Part shown: piece after piece, positions 34,908 through 43,679 of the stretch
Position numbering within the stretch: position 1 is the stretch's first letter
How the letters are laid out: each line of letters begins with the position of its first letter
From: Limnohabitans sp.
Lineage (GTDB): Bacteria > Pseudomonadota > Gammaproteobacteria > Burkholderiales > Burkholderiaceae_C
Direction: 5' to 3'
Assembly (NCBI RefSeq): GCF_023910625.1
Contig: NZ_JAAVVW010000003.1
Span: 806,001-870,000 of the forward strand
DNA length: 64,000 bases
Notes under the pieces: generated by a model
What the model was told of the DNA's origin: nothing
Databases searched by the model: none
What the model saw: only the letters and a program-made list of their open reading frames with translations
Made by a program: the position numbers and the translations under genes

Positions 34908-35240
34908 ATGGCTACTAACCAAACCACGCCTTCGAACCCACGGGCTGAAAAAATAGGCGACGTGCTGGACGCCCTGTCCAGTGGCATCGCCAAAACCGCT
35001 GCCTTCGAACCCAAGTTCGAGCCCCAACTCCTGGTTCCAGAGGTCCCAGCCGAACCTGCCCGCCAACTCCTGACCGAAATAATGCTCGCCGATCGTTGGG
35101 TGTGTTCAGTCGCACGCCTTCAGCGCTGGCGCACCGTCGGCGAGGGCCCGCAGTACTTGAAGATCGTGGGGAAGGTCTTGTACCGGCTCAAAGACATTGA
35201 GGCCTATGAAGAAGCCTGTCTGATCCGGAAAGTGATCTAG
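34908..35240 (+). CDS. AlpA/excisionase-like helix-turn-helix protein
   Basis: This 110-residue protein has a disordered N-terminal half and a C-terminal MerR-type winged helix (SVARLQRWRTVGEGPQYLKI followed by YRLKDIEAYEEAC), the pattern of AlpA regulators and phage-type excisionases. The start at 34908 has AAGGAG a few bases upstream. It lies 70 bp from the 3' end of tRNA-Ser, a common integration site for mobile islands. No integrase remains in the window. Confidence 0.65.
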   Translation: MATNQTTPSNPRAEKIGDVLDALSSGIAKTAAFEPKFEPQLLVPEVPAEPARQLLTEIMLADRWVCSVARLQRWRTVGEGPQYLKIVGKVLYRLKDIEAYEEACLIRKVI

Positions 35241-35311
35241 GAGCGCACCCAAGGAGGCCCCGAACGGGTTGTAAATTGTTCGAACGACTTGGAATCAGTT
35301 CGAAATAGTCT

Positions 35312-35404
35312 TGGCGGAAACGGAGGGATTCGAACCCTCGATGAGGCTCTACACCCCATACTCCCTTAGCAGGGGAGCACCTTCGGCCACTCGGTCACGT
35401 TTCC
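35312..35404 (-). tRNA. tRNA-Ser (anticodon GCU)
   Basis: The minus strand begins GGAAACGTGACCGAGTGGCC and ends in encoded CCA. The acceptor stem GGAAACG/CGTTTCC, the T-arm GAGGGTTCGAATCCCTC and a long variable arm are present. The anticodon loop CTGCTAA gives anticodon GCT. Its 3' end faces the catabolic island. Confidence 0.95.
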
Positions 35405-35422
35405 AGTGTATCAAATTATAAC

Positions 35423-36685
35423 TTAGGCTTGGTCCAGGTCGAAGGCTTTGTGCAGGGCGCGTACAGCCAATTCCATGTATTTCTCGTCGATCACCACCGA
35501 TGTCTTGATTTCGGAAGTCGAGATCATCTGAATGTTGATGCCCTCTTCGCTCAAGCTGCGGAACATCTTGCTGGCCACGCCCACATGGCTACGCATGCCG
35601 ATGCCCACAATGGAGACCTTGCAAATCTTGGCGTCGCCCATGACTTCAGCTGCGCCCAATGAAGGCAGTACTTTTTCCTTGAGCAAGTCGATGGTCTTGG
35701 CGTAGTCGTTGCGGTGCACGGTGAAGCTGAAGTCGGTTTTACCGTCTTTGCTCAGGTTCTGGATGATCACATCCACTTCGATGTTGGCATCGGCCACGGC
35801 GCCCAGAATTTGGTACGCAATACCCGGCTTGTCGGGCACGCCCACCACGGAGATTTTGGCTTCGTCGCGGTTGAATGCGATGCCTGAAACGACGGCTTGT
35901 TCCATTTGTTCGTCTTCCTCAAAAGTGATCAGGGTGCCGGATGCGGCTTCTTCGTGGATGTCGATGTCCCAAGGCGTGAAGCTGGACAGCACGCGCATGG
36001 GCACTTTGTACTTGCCTGCAAATTCGACCGAGCGGATTTGCAAGACCTTGGAGCCGAGCGACGCCATCTCGAGCATTTCTTCAAAGCTCACAGTCTTCAG
36101 GCGGCGCGCTTCGGGCACCACACGAGGGTCGGTGGTGTAGACACCGTCCACGTCGGTGAAGATCAGGCATTCATCGGCTTTCATCGCGGCAGCCACGGCC
36201 ACGGCCGAAGTGTCCGAACCGCCGCGACCCAGCGTGGTGATGTTGCCCTCGTTGTCGACGCCCTGAAAGCCCGTGATGATGACCACTTTGCCCGCCTTCA
36301 GGTCGCCGCGCACGCGCTCGTCGTCGATCGATTCGATGCGCGCCTTGGTGAAAGCGCTGTTGGTTTTGATGGCCACTTGCCAACCTGCATAGCTGACCGA
36401 GGGCTGGCCTTCGGATTGCAGGGCAATGGCCAGCAGGGCCGACGAAGCTTGCTCGCCGGTCGATGCCAGCATATCGAGTTCGCGGCTGTAATCATTGCCG
36501 GGTTTGGCGGGGGCCAGTTCTTTGGCCAAGCCGAGCAAACGGTTGGTTTCGCCGCTCATGGCGCTGGGGACCACCACGATCTGGTGGCCAGCGCGCGCCC
36601 ATTTGGCCACGCGCTTGGCGACATTGCGGATGCGCTCGGTCGAGCCCATCGAGGTGCCGCCGTATTTGTGAACGATCAAAGCCAT
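35423..36685 (-). CDS. lysC: Aspartate kinase
   Basis: Aspartate kinase phosphorylates aspartate at the entry to lysine, threonine and methionine synthesis. The 420-residue protein opens with VHKYGGTSMGSTERIRNVA (the KYGG motif) and has GFQGVDNEGNITTLGRGGSD in the catalytic domain. Two C-terminal ACT domains (ISVVGVPDKPGIAYQILGAV and VSIVGIGMRSHVGVASKMF) mediate lysine/threonine feedback. The start at 36685 matches the family; a longer upstream frame is not supported. Confidence 0.96.
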   Translation of the reverse strand: MALIVHKYGGTSMGSTERIRNVAKRVAKWARAGHQIVVVPSAMSGETNRLLGLAKELAPAKPGNDYSRELDMLASTGEQASSALLAIALQSEGQPSVSYAGWQVAIKTNSAFTKARIESIDDERVRGDLKAGKVVIITGFQGVDNEGNITTLGRGGSDTSAVAVAAAMKADECLIFTDVDGVYTTDPRVVPEARRLKTVSFEEMLEMASLGSKVLQIRSVEFAGKYKVPMRVLSSFTPWDIDIHEEAASGTLITFEEDEQMEQAVVSGIAFNRDEAKISVVGVPDKPGIAYQILGAVADANIEVDVIIQNLSKDGKTDFSFTVHRNDYAKTIDLLKEKVLPSLGAAEVMGDAKICKVSIVGIGMRSHVGVASKMFRSLSEEGINIQMISTSEIKTSVVIDEKYMELAVRALHKAFDLDQA

Positions 36686-36819
36686 GTGAGAGTTCTGTGA
36701 ATGAAAAACAGCGCTGAAATGACTTTCAGCAAAGCCCATAATTGTAACAAGGGCTTCATGACCCACGACCACAAGAGACAGGACTGTCTGGGCTGCGCAT
36801 GCCATGCAGGCAGGTGTTT

Positions 36820-37782
36820 TCAGGTCGCAGACCAGACCAAGAACGCGCCTTGGCGCCGAACAGTGCCCAACCCTGACTTGAGGTGTAGATGGTGGCCACG
36901 GGTGGTGCAGTTTGCAATTTGCTGGAGCAATTCGTTGAGTTGGGCAGTGCTCGGCGTGGTGTGGTGGTGCACGCGCAGCCAGTGGCGCAAAACCAGTGCC
37001 TGGCGTGCCGAGCTCAGTTGCTGCACGGCCTGAATGCGCGGGGGCACACCGATCTGTGTCAGATCTTGAGCCGCGACTTCATTGAGCACCTCTTGCGCCT
37101 GAGCGGCATGGGCTGCGCTGCGCGCAAAAGTGTCCCGAAAACCAGGCAAGGCCTGCGCCAAAGCGGGCATTACGCGGGACCGGATGCGGTTGCGGGTGAA
37201 TTGTTCACAGGCGTTGGAGGGGTCTTCGATCCAGCAGGGTGTGAAGTCAGTCTCTGGTGCTTGATCCAACAACCACTGGCGCACAGCTGCGCCGTGCACA
37301 GTCAGCCATGGTCTGTGCCAGCGCAGCCCCAGCCGCTGCCAATGCGCAGGCATGCTGGCCAAGCCCGGCAAACCGGCACCTCGGGACAAGGCAATCAGCA
37401 GCGTCTCGACCTGGTCATCGGAGTGCTGCGCCAGGGCGATGTCCTGCACCTCGGGCCATTCGGTTTGCACGGCCTGCGCCAAGGCACTGTAGCGGGCCTG
37501 TCGGGCCGCATCCTCAGGGCTTTGGCCTGGCGCGTGCGCCGCGTGGACGTGGCGCACAACCAGCGGAACCTGTAACAAGGCACAGAAGGTACGGGCGTGA
37601 GACTCGAAGACATCGGCCGCGTCTTGCAGGCCATGATGAATGTGAATTGCCCTCACCTGCCCTGGCCAACGCCGAGCACAGGCCAGCAACAAGGCGGTGG
37701 AATCAGCCCCGGCGCTGTAGGCCACTGCAAAAGGAAGGCCCGGGCTGAAAGCAGCCAGGGCCTGTTGGGGGTCAAGCGCCAT
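36820..37782 (-). CDS. tilS: tRNA(Ile)-lysidine synthase
   Basis: TilS converts the wobble cytidine of tRNA-Ile(CAU) to lysidine so that it reads AUA. The 320-residue protein has the PP-loop AVAYSAGADSTALLLA near residue 19 and ALAQHSDDQVETLLI, the conserved HxxDDQxET region. RPWLTVHGAAVRQWL and RNRIRSRVMP follow. It is shorter than E. coli TilS, with a reduced C-terminal domain, as in other Burkholderiales. It lies 31 bp from accA. Confidence 0.93.
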   Translation of the reverse strand: MALDPQQALAAFSPGLPFAVAYSAGADSTALLLACARRWPGQVRAIHIHHGLQDAADVFESHARTFCALLQVPLVVRHVHAAHAPGQSPEDAARQARYSALAQAVQTEWPEVQDIALAQHSDDQVETLLIALSRGAGLPGLASMPAHWQRLGLRWHRPWLTVHGAAVRQWLLDQAPETDFTPCWIEDPSNACEQFTRNRIRSRVMPALAQALPGFRDTFARSAAHAAQAQEVLNEVAAQDLTQIGVPPRIQAVQQLSSARQALVLRHWLRVHHHTTPSTAQLNELLQQIANCTTRGHHLHLKSGLGTVRRQGAFLVWSAT

Positions 37783-37813
37783 TGGTAAAGCTTTGGCGGA
37801 TCAGCCGTGCGGT

Positions 37814-38788
37814 TTACTTGCTGACTTTGGTGTCGGTGAATTGGCCGTAGCTGTTAAGGCGCTCATAACGGCGCTCGATCAGCTCTTTGGGCTTGAGGTC
37901 ACCGACTTGGCGCCACGCGTCACCCAGTGCGCGCTTGAGAAAGGCCACCATTTGTTCGGTATCCCGATGGGCACCGCCCACGGGCTCGGTCACGATTTTG
38001 TCCACCAAGCCGAGGGCTTTCAATCGGTGTGCCGTGATGCCCAAGGCATCGGCCGCGACTTCGGCCTTTTCGCTGCTCTTCCACAAGATGGAGGCACAAC
38101 CCTCGGGGCTGATGACCGAGTAAACGGAATACTGCAACATCAAGACCTGGTCAGCCACCGAAATGGCCAAGGCGCCGCCGGAGCCGCCCTCGCCAATGAT
38201 GGTGGTGATGATGGGCACCTCAAGCTGGGCCATCTCAAAAATATTGCGACCAATGGCTTCGGATTGGCCGCGTTCTTCGGCATCGATGCCTGGGTAAGCG
38301 CCAGGCGTGTCCACAAATGTGAAAACAGGCAACTTGAATTTTTCGGCGGTTTTCATCAGGCGCAGGGCTTTGCGGTAGCCCTCGGGCTTGCTCATGCCGA
38401 AGTTGCGCAGGGTGCGCTCTTTGGTGTCACGGCCTTTTTGCTGGCCAATGACCATACAAGCCTGGCCATTGAAGCGGGCCAAGCCACCCACAATCGACAA
38501 ATCATCAGCAAAGTGGCGATCACCGTGCATCTCCACAAAGTCGGTGAAGATGCCGTGGATGTAATCCAGCGTATAAGGCCGCTCTGGGTGACGCGAGATT
38601 TTGGTGACCTGCCAGGGGGTCAGGTCGCTGTAAATGTCTTTGGTCAGTTGCTGGCTTTTTTTGCTCAACTGGTCGATTTCGAGGGTGATGTCCACCGCCG
38701 ATTCAGACTGCACATAGCGCAGCTCTTCGATCTTGGCTTCGAGTTCGGCAACAGGTTGCTCAAAGTCGAGAAATGATTTTTTGGCCAA
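37814..38788 (-). CDS. accA: Acetyl-CoA carboxylase carboxyltransferase subunit alpha
   Basis: AccA transfers the carboxyl group from biotin to acetyl-CoA, the committed step of fatty acid synthesis, together with AccD. The 324 residues match the usual length. It opens [20 protein letters not shown]. The core includes [40 protein letters not shown] and [12 protein letters not shown]. It is flanked closely by tilS and the DNA glycosylase on the same strand. Confidence 0.97.
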   Translation of the reverse strand: MAKKSFLDFEQPVAELEAKIEELRYVQSESAVDITLEIDQLSKKSQQLTKDIYSDLTPWQVTKISRHPERPYTLDYIHGIFTDFVEMHGDRHFADDLSIVGGLARFNGQACMVIGQQKGRDTKERTLRNFGMSKPEGYRKALRLMKTAEKFKLPVFTFVDTPGAYPGIDAEERGQSEAIGRNIFEMAQLEVPIITTIIGEGGSGGALAISVADQVLMLQYSVYSVISPEGCASILWKSSEKAEVAADALGITAHRLKALGLVDKIVTEPVGGAHRDTEQMVAFLKRALGDAWRQVGDLKPKELIERRYERLNSYGQFTDTKVSK

Positions 38789-38833
38789 GTTTGACTCCTC
38801 TGTTCATCAGCGGGTGGACGGCTTGTCCACCTC

Positions 38834-39481
38834 TCAATACGCCACCGGCACAGGGTCCAGCGAGCGCCAAATATACCAAGTTGCCACGGTGGCGTAGGGA
38901 CTCCAAGCTTGTGCAACCTCTCGGGCATCGCTGCGGCTGACGGGTTCGCCCGAAAAATAGTTGCGGCTGATGCCGTTGATCAGGCCCACATCATCGAGCG
39001 GCAGCACATTGGGCCGCATCAGGTGAAAGATCAAAAACATCTCGGCCGTCCAGCGGCCAATGCCCCGGATGCCCACCAACTGATCAATGATGGCCTCGTC
39101 GTCCATCTCTTGCCAGGCCTGCACGTGAACCGCGCCCGAGCTGAAGTGCACCGCCAAGTCAACCAGATATTCCACCTTGCGGGAGGACAAACCCGCCGAG
39201 CGCATGTCGTCAACTTTAAGCTTGAGGACGGCTGCTGGCGTCATGCGCTTGGGCAAGCCTGCAAAACGGTCCCACACCGACTGGGCGGCCTTGACCGAAA
39301 TTTGCTGACCCACGATGGAACGTGCCAAGGTCACAAAGGCATCACCCCGGGTTTGAAGGGTGGCATCGCCAAACTGGGCAATCAACTTTTTCATGACCCG
39401 GTCTTTTTTGGCCAGGTGCGCGCAGGCCAGTGCCCAATAAGTGGGCGTCACGGGCGATACAGTGGGCGTCGTTGCACTCAC
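38834..39481 (-). CDS. DNA-3-methyladenine glycosylase II-type (HhH-GPD) repair enzyme
   Basis: This 215-residue base-excision enzyme excises alkylated purines. It shows the [19 protein letters not shown] segment, the helix-hairpin-helix [17 protein letters not shown] and the catalytic Asp in VLPLDDVGL. It is smaller than E. coli AlkA and lacks the N-terminal TBP-like domain, as do many family members. Its start overlaps the cysS stop by 4 bp. Confidence 0.92.
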   Translation of the reverse strand: MSATTPTVSPVTPTYWALACAHLAKKDRVMKKLIAQFGDATLQTRGDAFVTLARSIVGQQISVKAAQSVWDRFAGLPKRMTPAAVLKLKVDDMRSAGLSSRKVEYLVDLAVHFSSGAVHVQAWQEMDDEAIIDQLVGIRGIGRWTAEMFLIFHLMRPNVLPLDDVGLINGISRNYFSGEPVSRSDAREVAQAWSPYATVATWYIWRSLDPVPVAY

Positions 39482-40854
39482 GCAGCAACCTCCCAGGTCG
39501 TGCCGTCGGCCGAGTCCTTGAGCACAATGCCCTGGGCCAGTAAATCATCGCGTATACGGTCAGCCTCGGCAAAATTCTTGGCCTTTTTGGCATCTGCCCG
39601 GGCCTGGATCTGGGTCTGAATGGCGGCATCGTCCAAACCTGCACCCGCTTGCAAGTAAACCGTGGGGTCGGTTTGCAGCAAACCCAGCAAGCCCCCCAAA
39701 GCCTTGAGCAAACCCGCACGCTCGGCGGAGCCATTGCGGTTGACTTCGCTTGCCAATTCGAACAACACGGCCACCGCTTCGGGCGTGCCAAAGTCTTCGT
39801 CCATGGCGGCCTTAAATCGCGCGGCCATGGGTTCAGCCCAATCCAGCTCCACGTCAGCGGCCGGCACAGTTTGCAGTGCGGTGTACAGGCGCTTCAGGGC
39901 CCCTTTGGCGTCGTTCAGGTGCACATCGCTGTAATTGAGCGAGCTGCGGTAGTGGCTGCGCACGATGAAAAAGCGCACGGTCTCAGCGTCAAACTCTTTG
40001 AGCACATCTCGGATGGTGAAGAAGTTGCCCAAGCTCTTGGACATCTTCTCGTTGTCCACATTGATGAAGCCGTTGTGCATCCAAAAGCGCGCCAGAGGCT
40101 GCTCGTTGGCACCTTCGCTCTGGGCAATTTCGTTTTCGTGGTGCGGAAACTGCAAATCGGCCCCGCCGCCATGGATGTCAAAAGTCTGGCCCAGCAGCGC
40201 ACATGCCATGGCCGAGCACTCGATGTGCCAACCAGGGCGGCCCGTGCCAAAGGGGCTGGCCCATTTGACGTCTTCGGGCTCGGTGGGTTTGGCGCTCTTC
40301 CAAAGCACAAAATCGAGCGGGTCTTGCTTGTCGGTTTCCACGGCCACGCGCTCACCGGCGTTCAATTCGTCCAGCGACTTGCCCGACAACTTGCCGTAGC
40401 CCGAAAACTTGCGCACCGAATAGTTCACGTCGCCATTGCCCGCGCGGTAAGCCAGGCCTTTTTGCTCCAGCGTGCCGATCATGCTCAGCATTTGGGGCAC
40501 GTAGTCAGTCGCCCGAGGCTCGTGCTGGGGGCGCTCAATGCCCAGGGCGTCGGCGTCTTGGTGCAAGGCATCGATCATGCGGTCGGTCAAACCGCGGATG
40601 GTTTCTCCGTTGTCCAGAGCGCGTTTGATGATTTTGTCATCGATGTCGGTCACATTGCGCACATAAGTGACCTGGTAGCCACTGGCCTTGAGCCAACGCT
40701 GCACCACGTCAAAGGCAATCATCGAGCGGGCATGGCCCAGATGGCACAGGTCATAGACCGTCATGCCACAGACGTACATGCGCACATGGCCGGGCTCGGC
40801 GGGTGAAAACTCGGAAACAGCACGACTGAGCGTGTTGAAAATGCGCAAACTCAT
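39478..40854 (-). CDS. cysS: Cysteinyl-tRNA synthetase
   Basis: This class I synthetase charges tRNA-Cys. The 458-residue protein has the zinc/active-site Cys in [20 protein letters not shown], with HLGH as the HIGH motif. WHIECSAMA and [10 protein letters not shown] add the remaining metal ligands, and the KMSKSLGN loop follows. It heads the minus-strand run cysS, glycosylase, accA, tilS. Confidence 0.97.
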   Translation of the reverse strand: MSLRIFNTLSRAVSEFSPAEPGHVRMYVCGMTVYDLCHLGHARSMIAFDVVQRWLKASGYQVTYVRNVTDIDDKIIKRALDNGETIRGLTDRMIDALHQDADALGIERPQHEPRATDYVPQMLSMIGTLEQKGLAYRAGNGDVNYSVRKFSGYGKLSGKSLDELNAGERVAVETDKQDPLDFVLWKSAKPTEPEDVKWASPFGTGRPGWHIECSAMACALLGQTFDIHGGGADLQFPHHENEIAQSEGANEQPLARFWMHNGFINVDNEKMSKSLGNFFTIRDVLKEFDAETVRFFIVRSHYRSSLNYSDVHLNDAKGALKRLYTALQTVPAADVELDWAEPMAARFKAAMDEDFGTPEAVAVLFELASEVNRNGSAERAGLLKALGGLLGLLQTDPTVYLQAGAGLDDAAIQTQIQARADAKKAKNFAEADRIRDDLLAQGIVLKDSADGTTWEVAA

Positions 40855-41122
40855 GAATGAAAAAAATCAAATGGCGGACATGAAAGCCGCAAGGGCTCGC
40901 GAAGTGTGCATTTCTAAAGCATCCAATGTTGCATCTTCAAGGGTCCCGGAAAATCCTGCCCATTCAACGTTGGCTATGAATTTATGCCCCCGAATGAAAC
41001 ACGTGCTCCGCTACAATGACCGATCAGTATATCCCCGCGCCTAGGCGGCGGAAGCACTTTCGAATCAGTTTTTCGAACTCGAACGACGGTGAACTCTACA
41101 ACCACACTTTTTTCGGGATTGC

Positions 41123-41629
41123 ATGCGAACCTGGCTGACTTTGATGGCTTTTTGCACCCTCTGGGCCTTGAGCTCGGGCGCGAAAGCAGACATCTACACT
41201 GAAGTCAATGCCCTGGTGCAGGCAGGTCAGTGGAAGGCGGCACAACTGTTGGCTGACGAGCGTCTGAAAACCGCCCCCACAGACCCGCAAATGCGATTGC
41301 TCAAAAGTCACATCCAGACCGGTATGGGCCAATTCAGTGATGCCGCAGACACTTTGAGGGCCTTGACTTTGTCATTTCCTGAGCTGCCCGAACCTCATAA
41401 CAATCTGGCAGCCTTGCTTGCACGAGAAAACCGTCATGAAGAAGCATTGGCCGCCTTGAACGCCGCCATCCGAGCCCGCCCCGATTACGCTTTGGCATTG
41501 GAGAACATGGGCGATTTGTATCTGGCATTGGCGGCAAAGGCCTATGGTCAAGCGCTGCGTGTCAGCCCCGACCTCAAACGCTTGCAAAACAAACACAACA
41601 TCACCCAAAACAGCCTGAAAGCACCCTGA
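41123..41629 (+). CDS. TPR-repeat periplasmic protein
   Basis: This 168-residue protein has an N-terminal signal (WLTLMAFCTLWALSSGAKA) and about three tetratricopeptide repeats (AGQWKAAQLLADERLKTAP, LPEPHNNLAALLARENRHEE, PDYALALENMGDLYLALA). It probably scaffolds protein contacts in the periplasm. A possible -10, TACAAT, lies at 41012-41017. It starts a plus-strand run with ppiA, ppiB and lpxH. Confidence 0.82.
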   Translation: MRTWLTLMAFCTLWALSSGAKADIYTEVNALVQAGQWKAAQLLADERLKTAPTDPQMRLLKSHIQTGMGQFSDAADTLRALTLSFPELPEPHNNLAALLARENRHEEALAALNAAIRARPDYALALENMGDLYLALAAKAYGQALRVSPDLKRLQNKHNITQNSLKAP

Positions 41630-41642
41630 GATCGCTTCTCCA

Positions 41643-42275
41643 ATGCCCCGCAAGAACATGACAACCCTGCTCAAACCCCAGCATATTCAACGTCGAACGG
41701 CAGCTCTCCTTCTATGGATGGGTCTTTTGGCTCCGCTGTCTGCCTTGGCTCAGACTCCACCAGATAAGTCAAGCAAGGTGCGCATCAGCACATCTTTAGG
41801 CGACTTTGAAGCCGAGCTTTATGCCGACAAGGCCCCTAAAACCGTCGCCAATTTTTTGCAATATGTCAACGACAAGCACTACGACGGCACGATTTTCCAT
41901 CGGGTCATTGCAGGCTTTATGGTGCAAGGCGGTGGTTATGACGCCCAGTACCGGGAACGCAAAACCCGTGCCCCGGTGCAGCACGAGGGCCGTCAAGCCC
42001 TGGCTGCTGGCCTGAAAAACGCCACCGGCACATTGGCCATGGCGCGCACCAATGACCCACAATCTGCCACTTCACAGTTTTTTATCAACGTGGTGGACAA
42101 CGCATTCTTGGACCCCAGTTTTCAAGGCTTCGGCTACACCGTTTTTGGCAAAGTCACGTCCGGCATGGACGTGGTCCAAAAAATCAGAACCACCCCCACA
42201 GGTGCGGGCGGCCCTTTCCCCTCGGATGTCCCACGGACGCCGGTCATCATTCAATCCATCACCTTGTTGAAGTAA
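41643..42275 (+). CDS. ppiA: Periplasmic cyclophilin-type peptidyl-prolyl isomerase
   Basis: This 210-residue protein has an N-terminal signal ending near LSALAQ and a cyclophilin domain: [14 protein letters not shown] holds the catalytic Arg, [20 protein letters not shown] and [10 protein letters not shown] follow. It assists folding of exported proteins. It lies 13 bp after the TPR gene and 4 bp before its cytosolic paralogue. ATG 41658 is an alternative start. Confidence 0.92.
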   Translation: MPRKNMTTLLKPQHIQRRTAALLLWMGLLAPLSALAQTPPDKSSKVRISTSLGDFEAELYADKAPKTVANFLQYVNDKHYDGTIFHRVIAGFMVQGGGYDAQYRERKTRAPVQHEGRQALAAGLKNATGTLAMARTNDPQSATSQFFINVVDNAFLDPSFQGFGYTVFGKVTSGMDVVQKIRTTPTGAGGPFPSDVPRTPVIIQSITLLK

Positions 42276-42279
42276 CACC

Positions 42280-42786
42280 ATGAGCAACCCACAAGTCGAA
42301 CTGCACATCACCGGATACGGCGTCATCACCCTCGAGCTGGACGCTGAAAAAGCCCCCAAGTCAACCGAAAACTTTCTGACCTATGTGAACAAGGGCCATT
42401 ACAACAACACGATTTTTCACCGCGTCATCCCCGGCTTCATGATTCAGGGCGGCGGCTTTGAGCCCGGCATGAGCCAAAAGCCCACCGATGCCACCATCGA
42501 AAACGAAGCCAACAACGGCCTGAAAAACGACGAGTACACCGTGGCCATGGCCCGCACCTCGGCACCCCACTCGGCCTCGTCGCAGTTTTTCATCAACGTT
42601 GCCAAAAACGACTTCTTGAACCACACCGCGCCCTCCATGCAAGGCTGGGGCTACGCCGTGTTTGGCAAGGTGGTCAAGGGCAGCGAAGTGGTCGATCAGA
42701 TCAAAGGCGTGAAGACCGGAAACCGTGGTGGCCACGGTGACGTGCCCAAAGAAGATGTCGTGATTGAAAAGGCCGTCGCGCTTTGA
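42280..42786 (+). CDS. ppiB: Cytoplasmic cyclophilin-type peptidyl-prolyl isomerase
   Basis: This 168-residue cyclophilin has no signal peptide. It shows [40 protein letters not shown] and [20 protein letters not shown]. It is a tandem paralogue of the exported enzyme just upstream, giving one copy for each compartment. Confidence 0.94.
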   Translation: MSNPQVELHITGYGVITLELDAEKAPKSTENFLTYVNKGHYNNTIFHRVIPGFMIQGGGFEPGMSQKPTDATIENEANNGLKNDEYTVAMARTSAPHSASSQFFINVAKNDFLNHTAPSMQGWGYAVFGKVVKGSEVVDQIKGVKTGNRGGHGDVPKEDVVIEKAVAL

Positions 42787-42824
42787 GTCCAAGGCCGTTA
42801 AGTTCCATCTGAAGACCACCTGCC

Positions 42825-43625
42825 ATGCCCGACGCGCCGCTTTCAGACATGCCCCCGATGGGCAGCCTGCAAGCTCCAGTGGCTTGGCAACACGTGGATT
42901 TGATTTCGGACCTGCACCTCCAAGCCAGCGAATCGGCGACCTTTGAGGCATGGCGGCATTACATGGCCACCACGTCGGCGCAGGCGGTGCTCATTTTGGG
43001 CGACTTGTTTGAGGTCTGGGTGGGGGACGATGCCTTGGCGCATGACCCGTTCTTGCAGCGTTGCGCCGACGTGCTGCTGCAAACCGGGCTGCGCCTCACC
43101 GTCACCTTCATGCCAGGTAACCGAGACTTCTTGGTAGGACCCGATTTCCTGTCGGCCTGTGGTGTGCAAGCCCTTGCCGATCCCACGGTGCTGCAATTGG
43201 GAGACCAACGCGTCGTGCTCAGCCATGGCGACGCGCTGTGCCTGGACGACAGGGACTACCAAATCTTTCGCCAGCAGGTGCGCAGCGTTGCCTGGCAACG
43301 CGAATTTCTGGCCAAACCCCTGAGCGAACGCATAGCACTGGCCCGTGCCATGCGACAGCAAAGCGAAAACCAAAAACAAAGCGGCTCGGTGTATGCCGAT
43401 GCGGATCCCTCTTTGTGCTCGCAATGGCTGCTTGCGGGCCAGGCTACGCGCTTGGTGCACGGCCACACCCACCGACCCGCCGACCATGCCACACCCCCTG
43501 GCGGCTTGGCGCTGCGCCAAGTGCTCAGCGATTGGTCACTTGACCACGCACCGGAGCGGGCACAGGTGCTGCGACTGGGGCGCGATGGGAGCGCTCAGCG
43601 CATGGATCTGATCACCCGCGTTTGA
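42825..43625 (+). CDS. lpxH: UDP-2,3-diacylglucosamine pyrophosphatase LpxH
   Basis: LpxH hydrolyses UDP-2,3-diacylglucosamine to lipid X in lipid A synthesis, on the inner face of the inner membrane. The 266-residue protein has the metallophosphoesterase motifs ISDLHL, LGDLFEVWVGDD, MPGNRDFLVG, LSHGDALCLDD and the final HGHTHRPA. It closes the TPR-ppiA-ppiB run and is followed by a terminator hairpin. Confidence 0.95.
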   Translation: MPDAPLSDMPPMGSLQAPVAWQHVDLISDLHLQASESATFEAWRHYMATTSAQAVLILGDLFEVWVGDDALAHDPFLQRCADVLLQTGLRLTVTFMPGNRDFLVGPDFLSACGVQALADPTVLQLGDQRVVLSHGDALCLDDRDYQIFRQQVRSVAWQREFLAKPLSERIALARAMRQQSENQKQSGSVYADADPSLCSQWLLAGQATRLVHGHTHRPADHATPPGGLALRQVLSDWSLDHAPERAQVLRLGRDGSAQRMDLITRV

Positions 43626-43627
43626 GC

Positions 43628-43663
43628 CAACAAAATGGCCGCTTCAAAGTAGCCATTTTGTTG
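43628..43663. terminator. Terminator hairpin between lpxH and the DUF349 gene
   Basis: CAACAAAATGGC (43628-43639) and GCCATTTTGTTG (43652-43663) form a perfect 12-bp stem with a 12-nt loop in the space between two convergent genes. The T-rich stem ends suit a bidirectional terminator, though a long T-run is lacking. Confidence 0.6.
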
Positions 43664-43679
43664 TGAGTTAAAAAAGCAC

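Noticed and set aside
35245-35312. Attachment-site duplicate of the tRNA-Ser 3' end elsewhere in the island
   Set aside because: I looked for the T-arm and acceptor sequence at the island's left part and near 18.6-20 kb and saw no copy.
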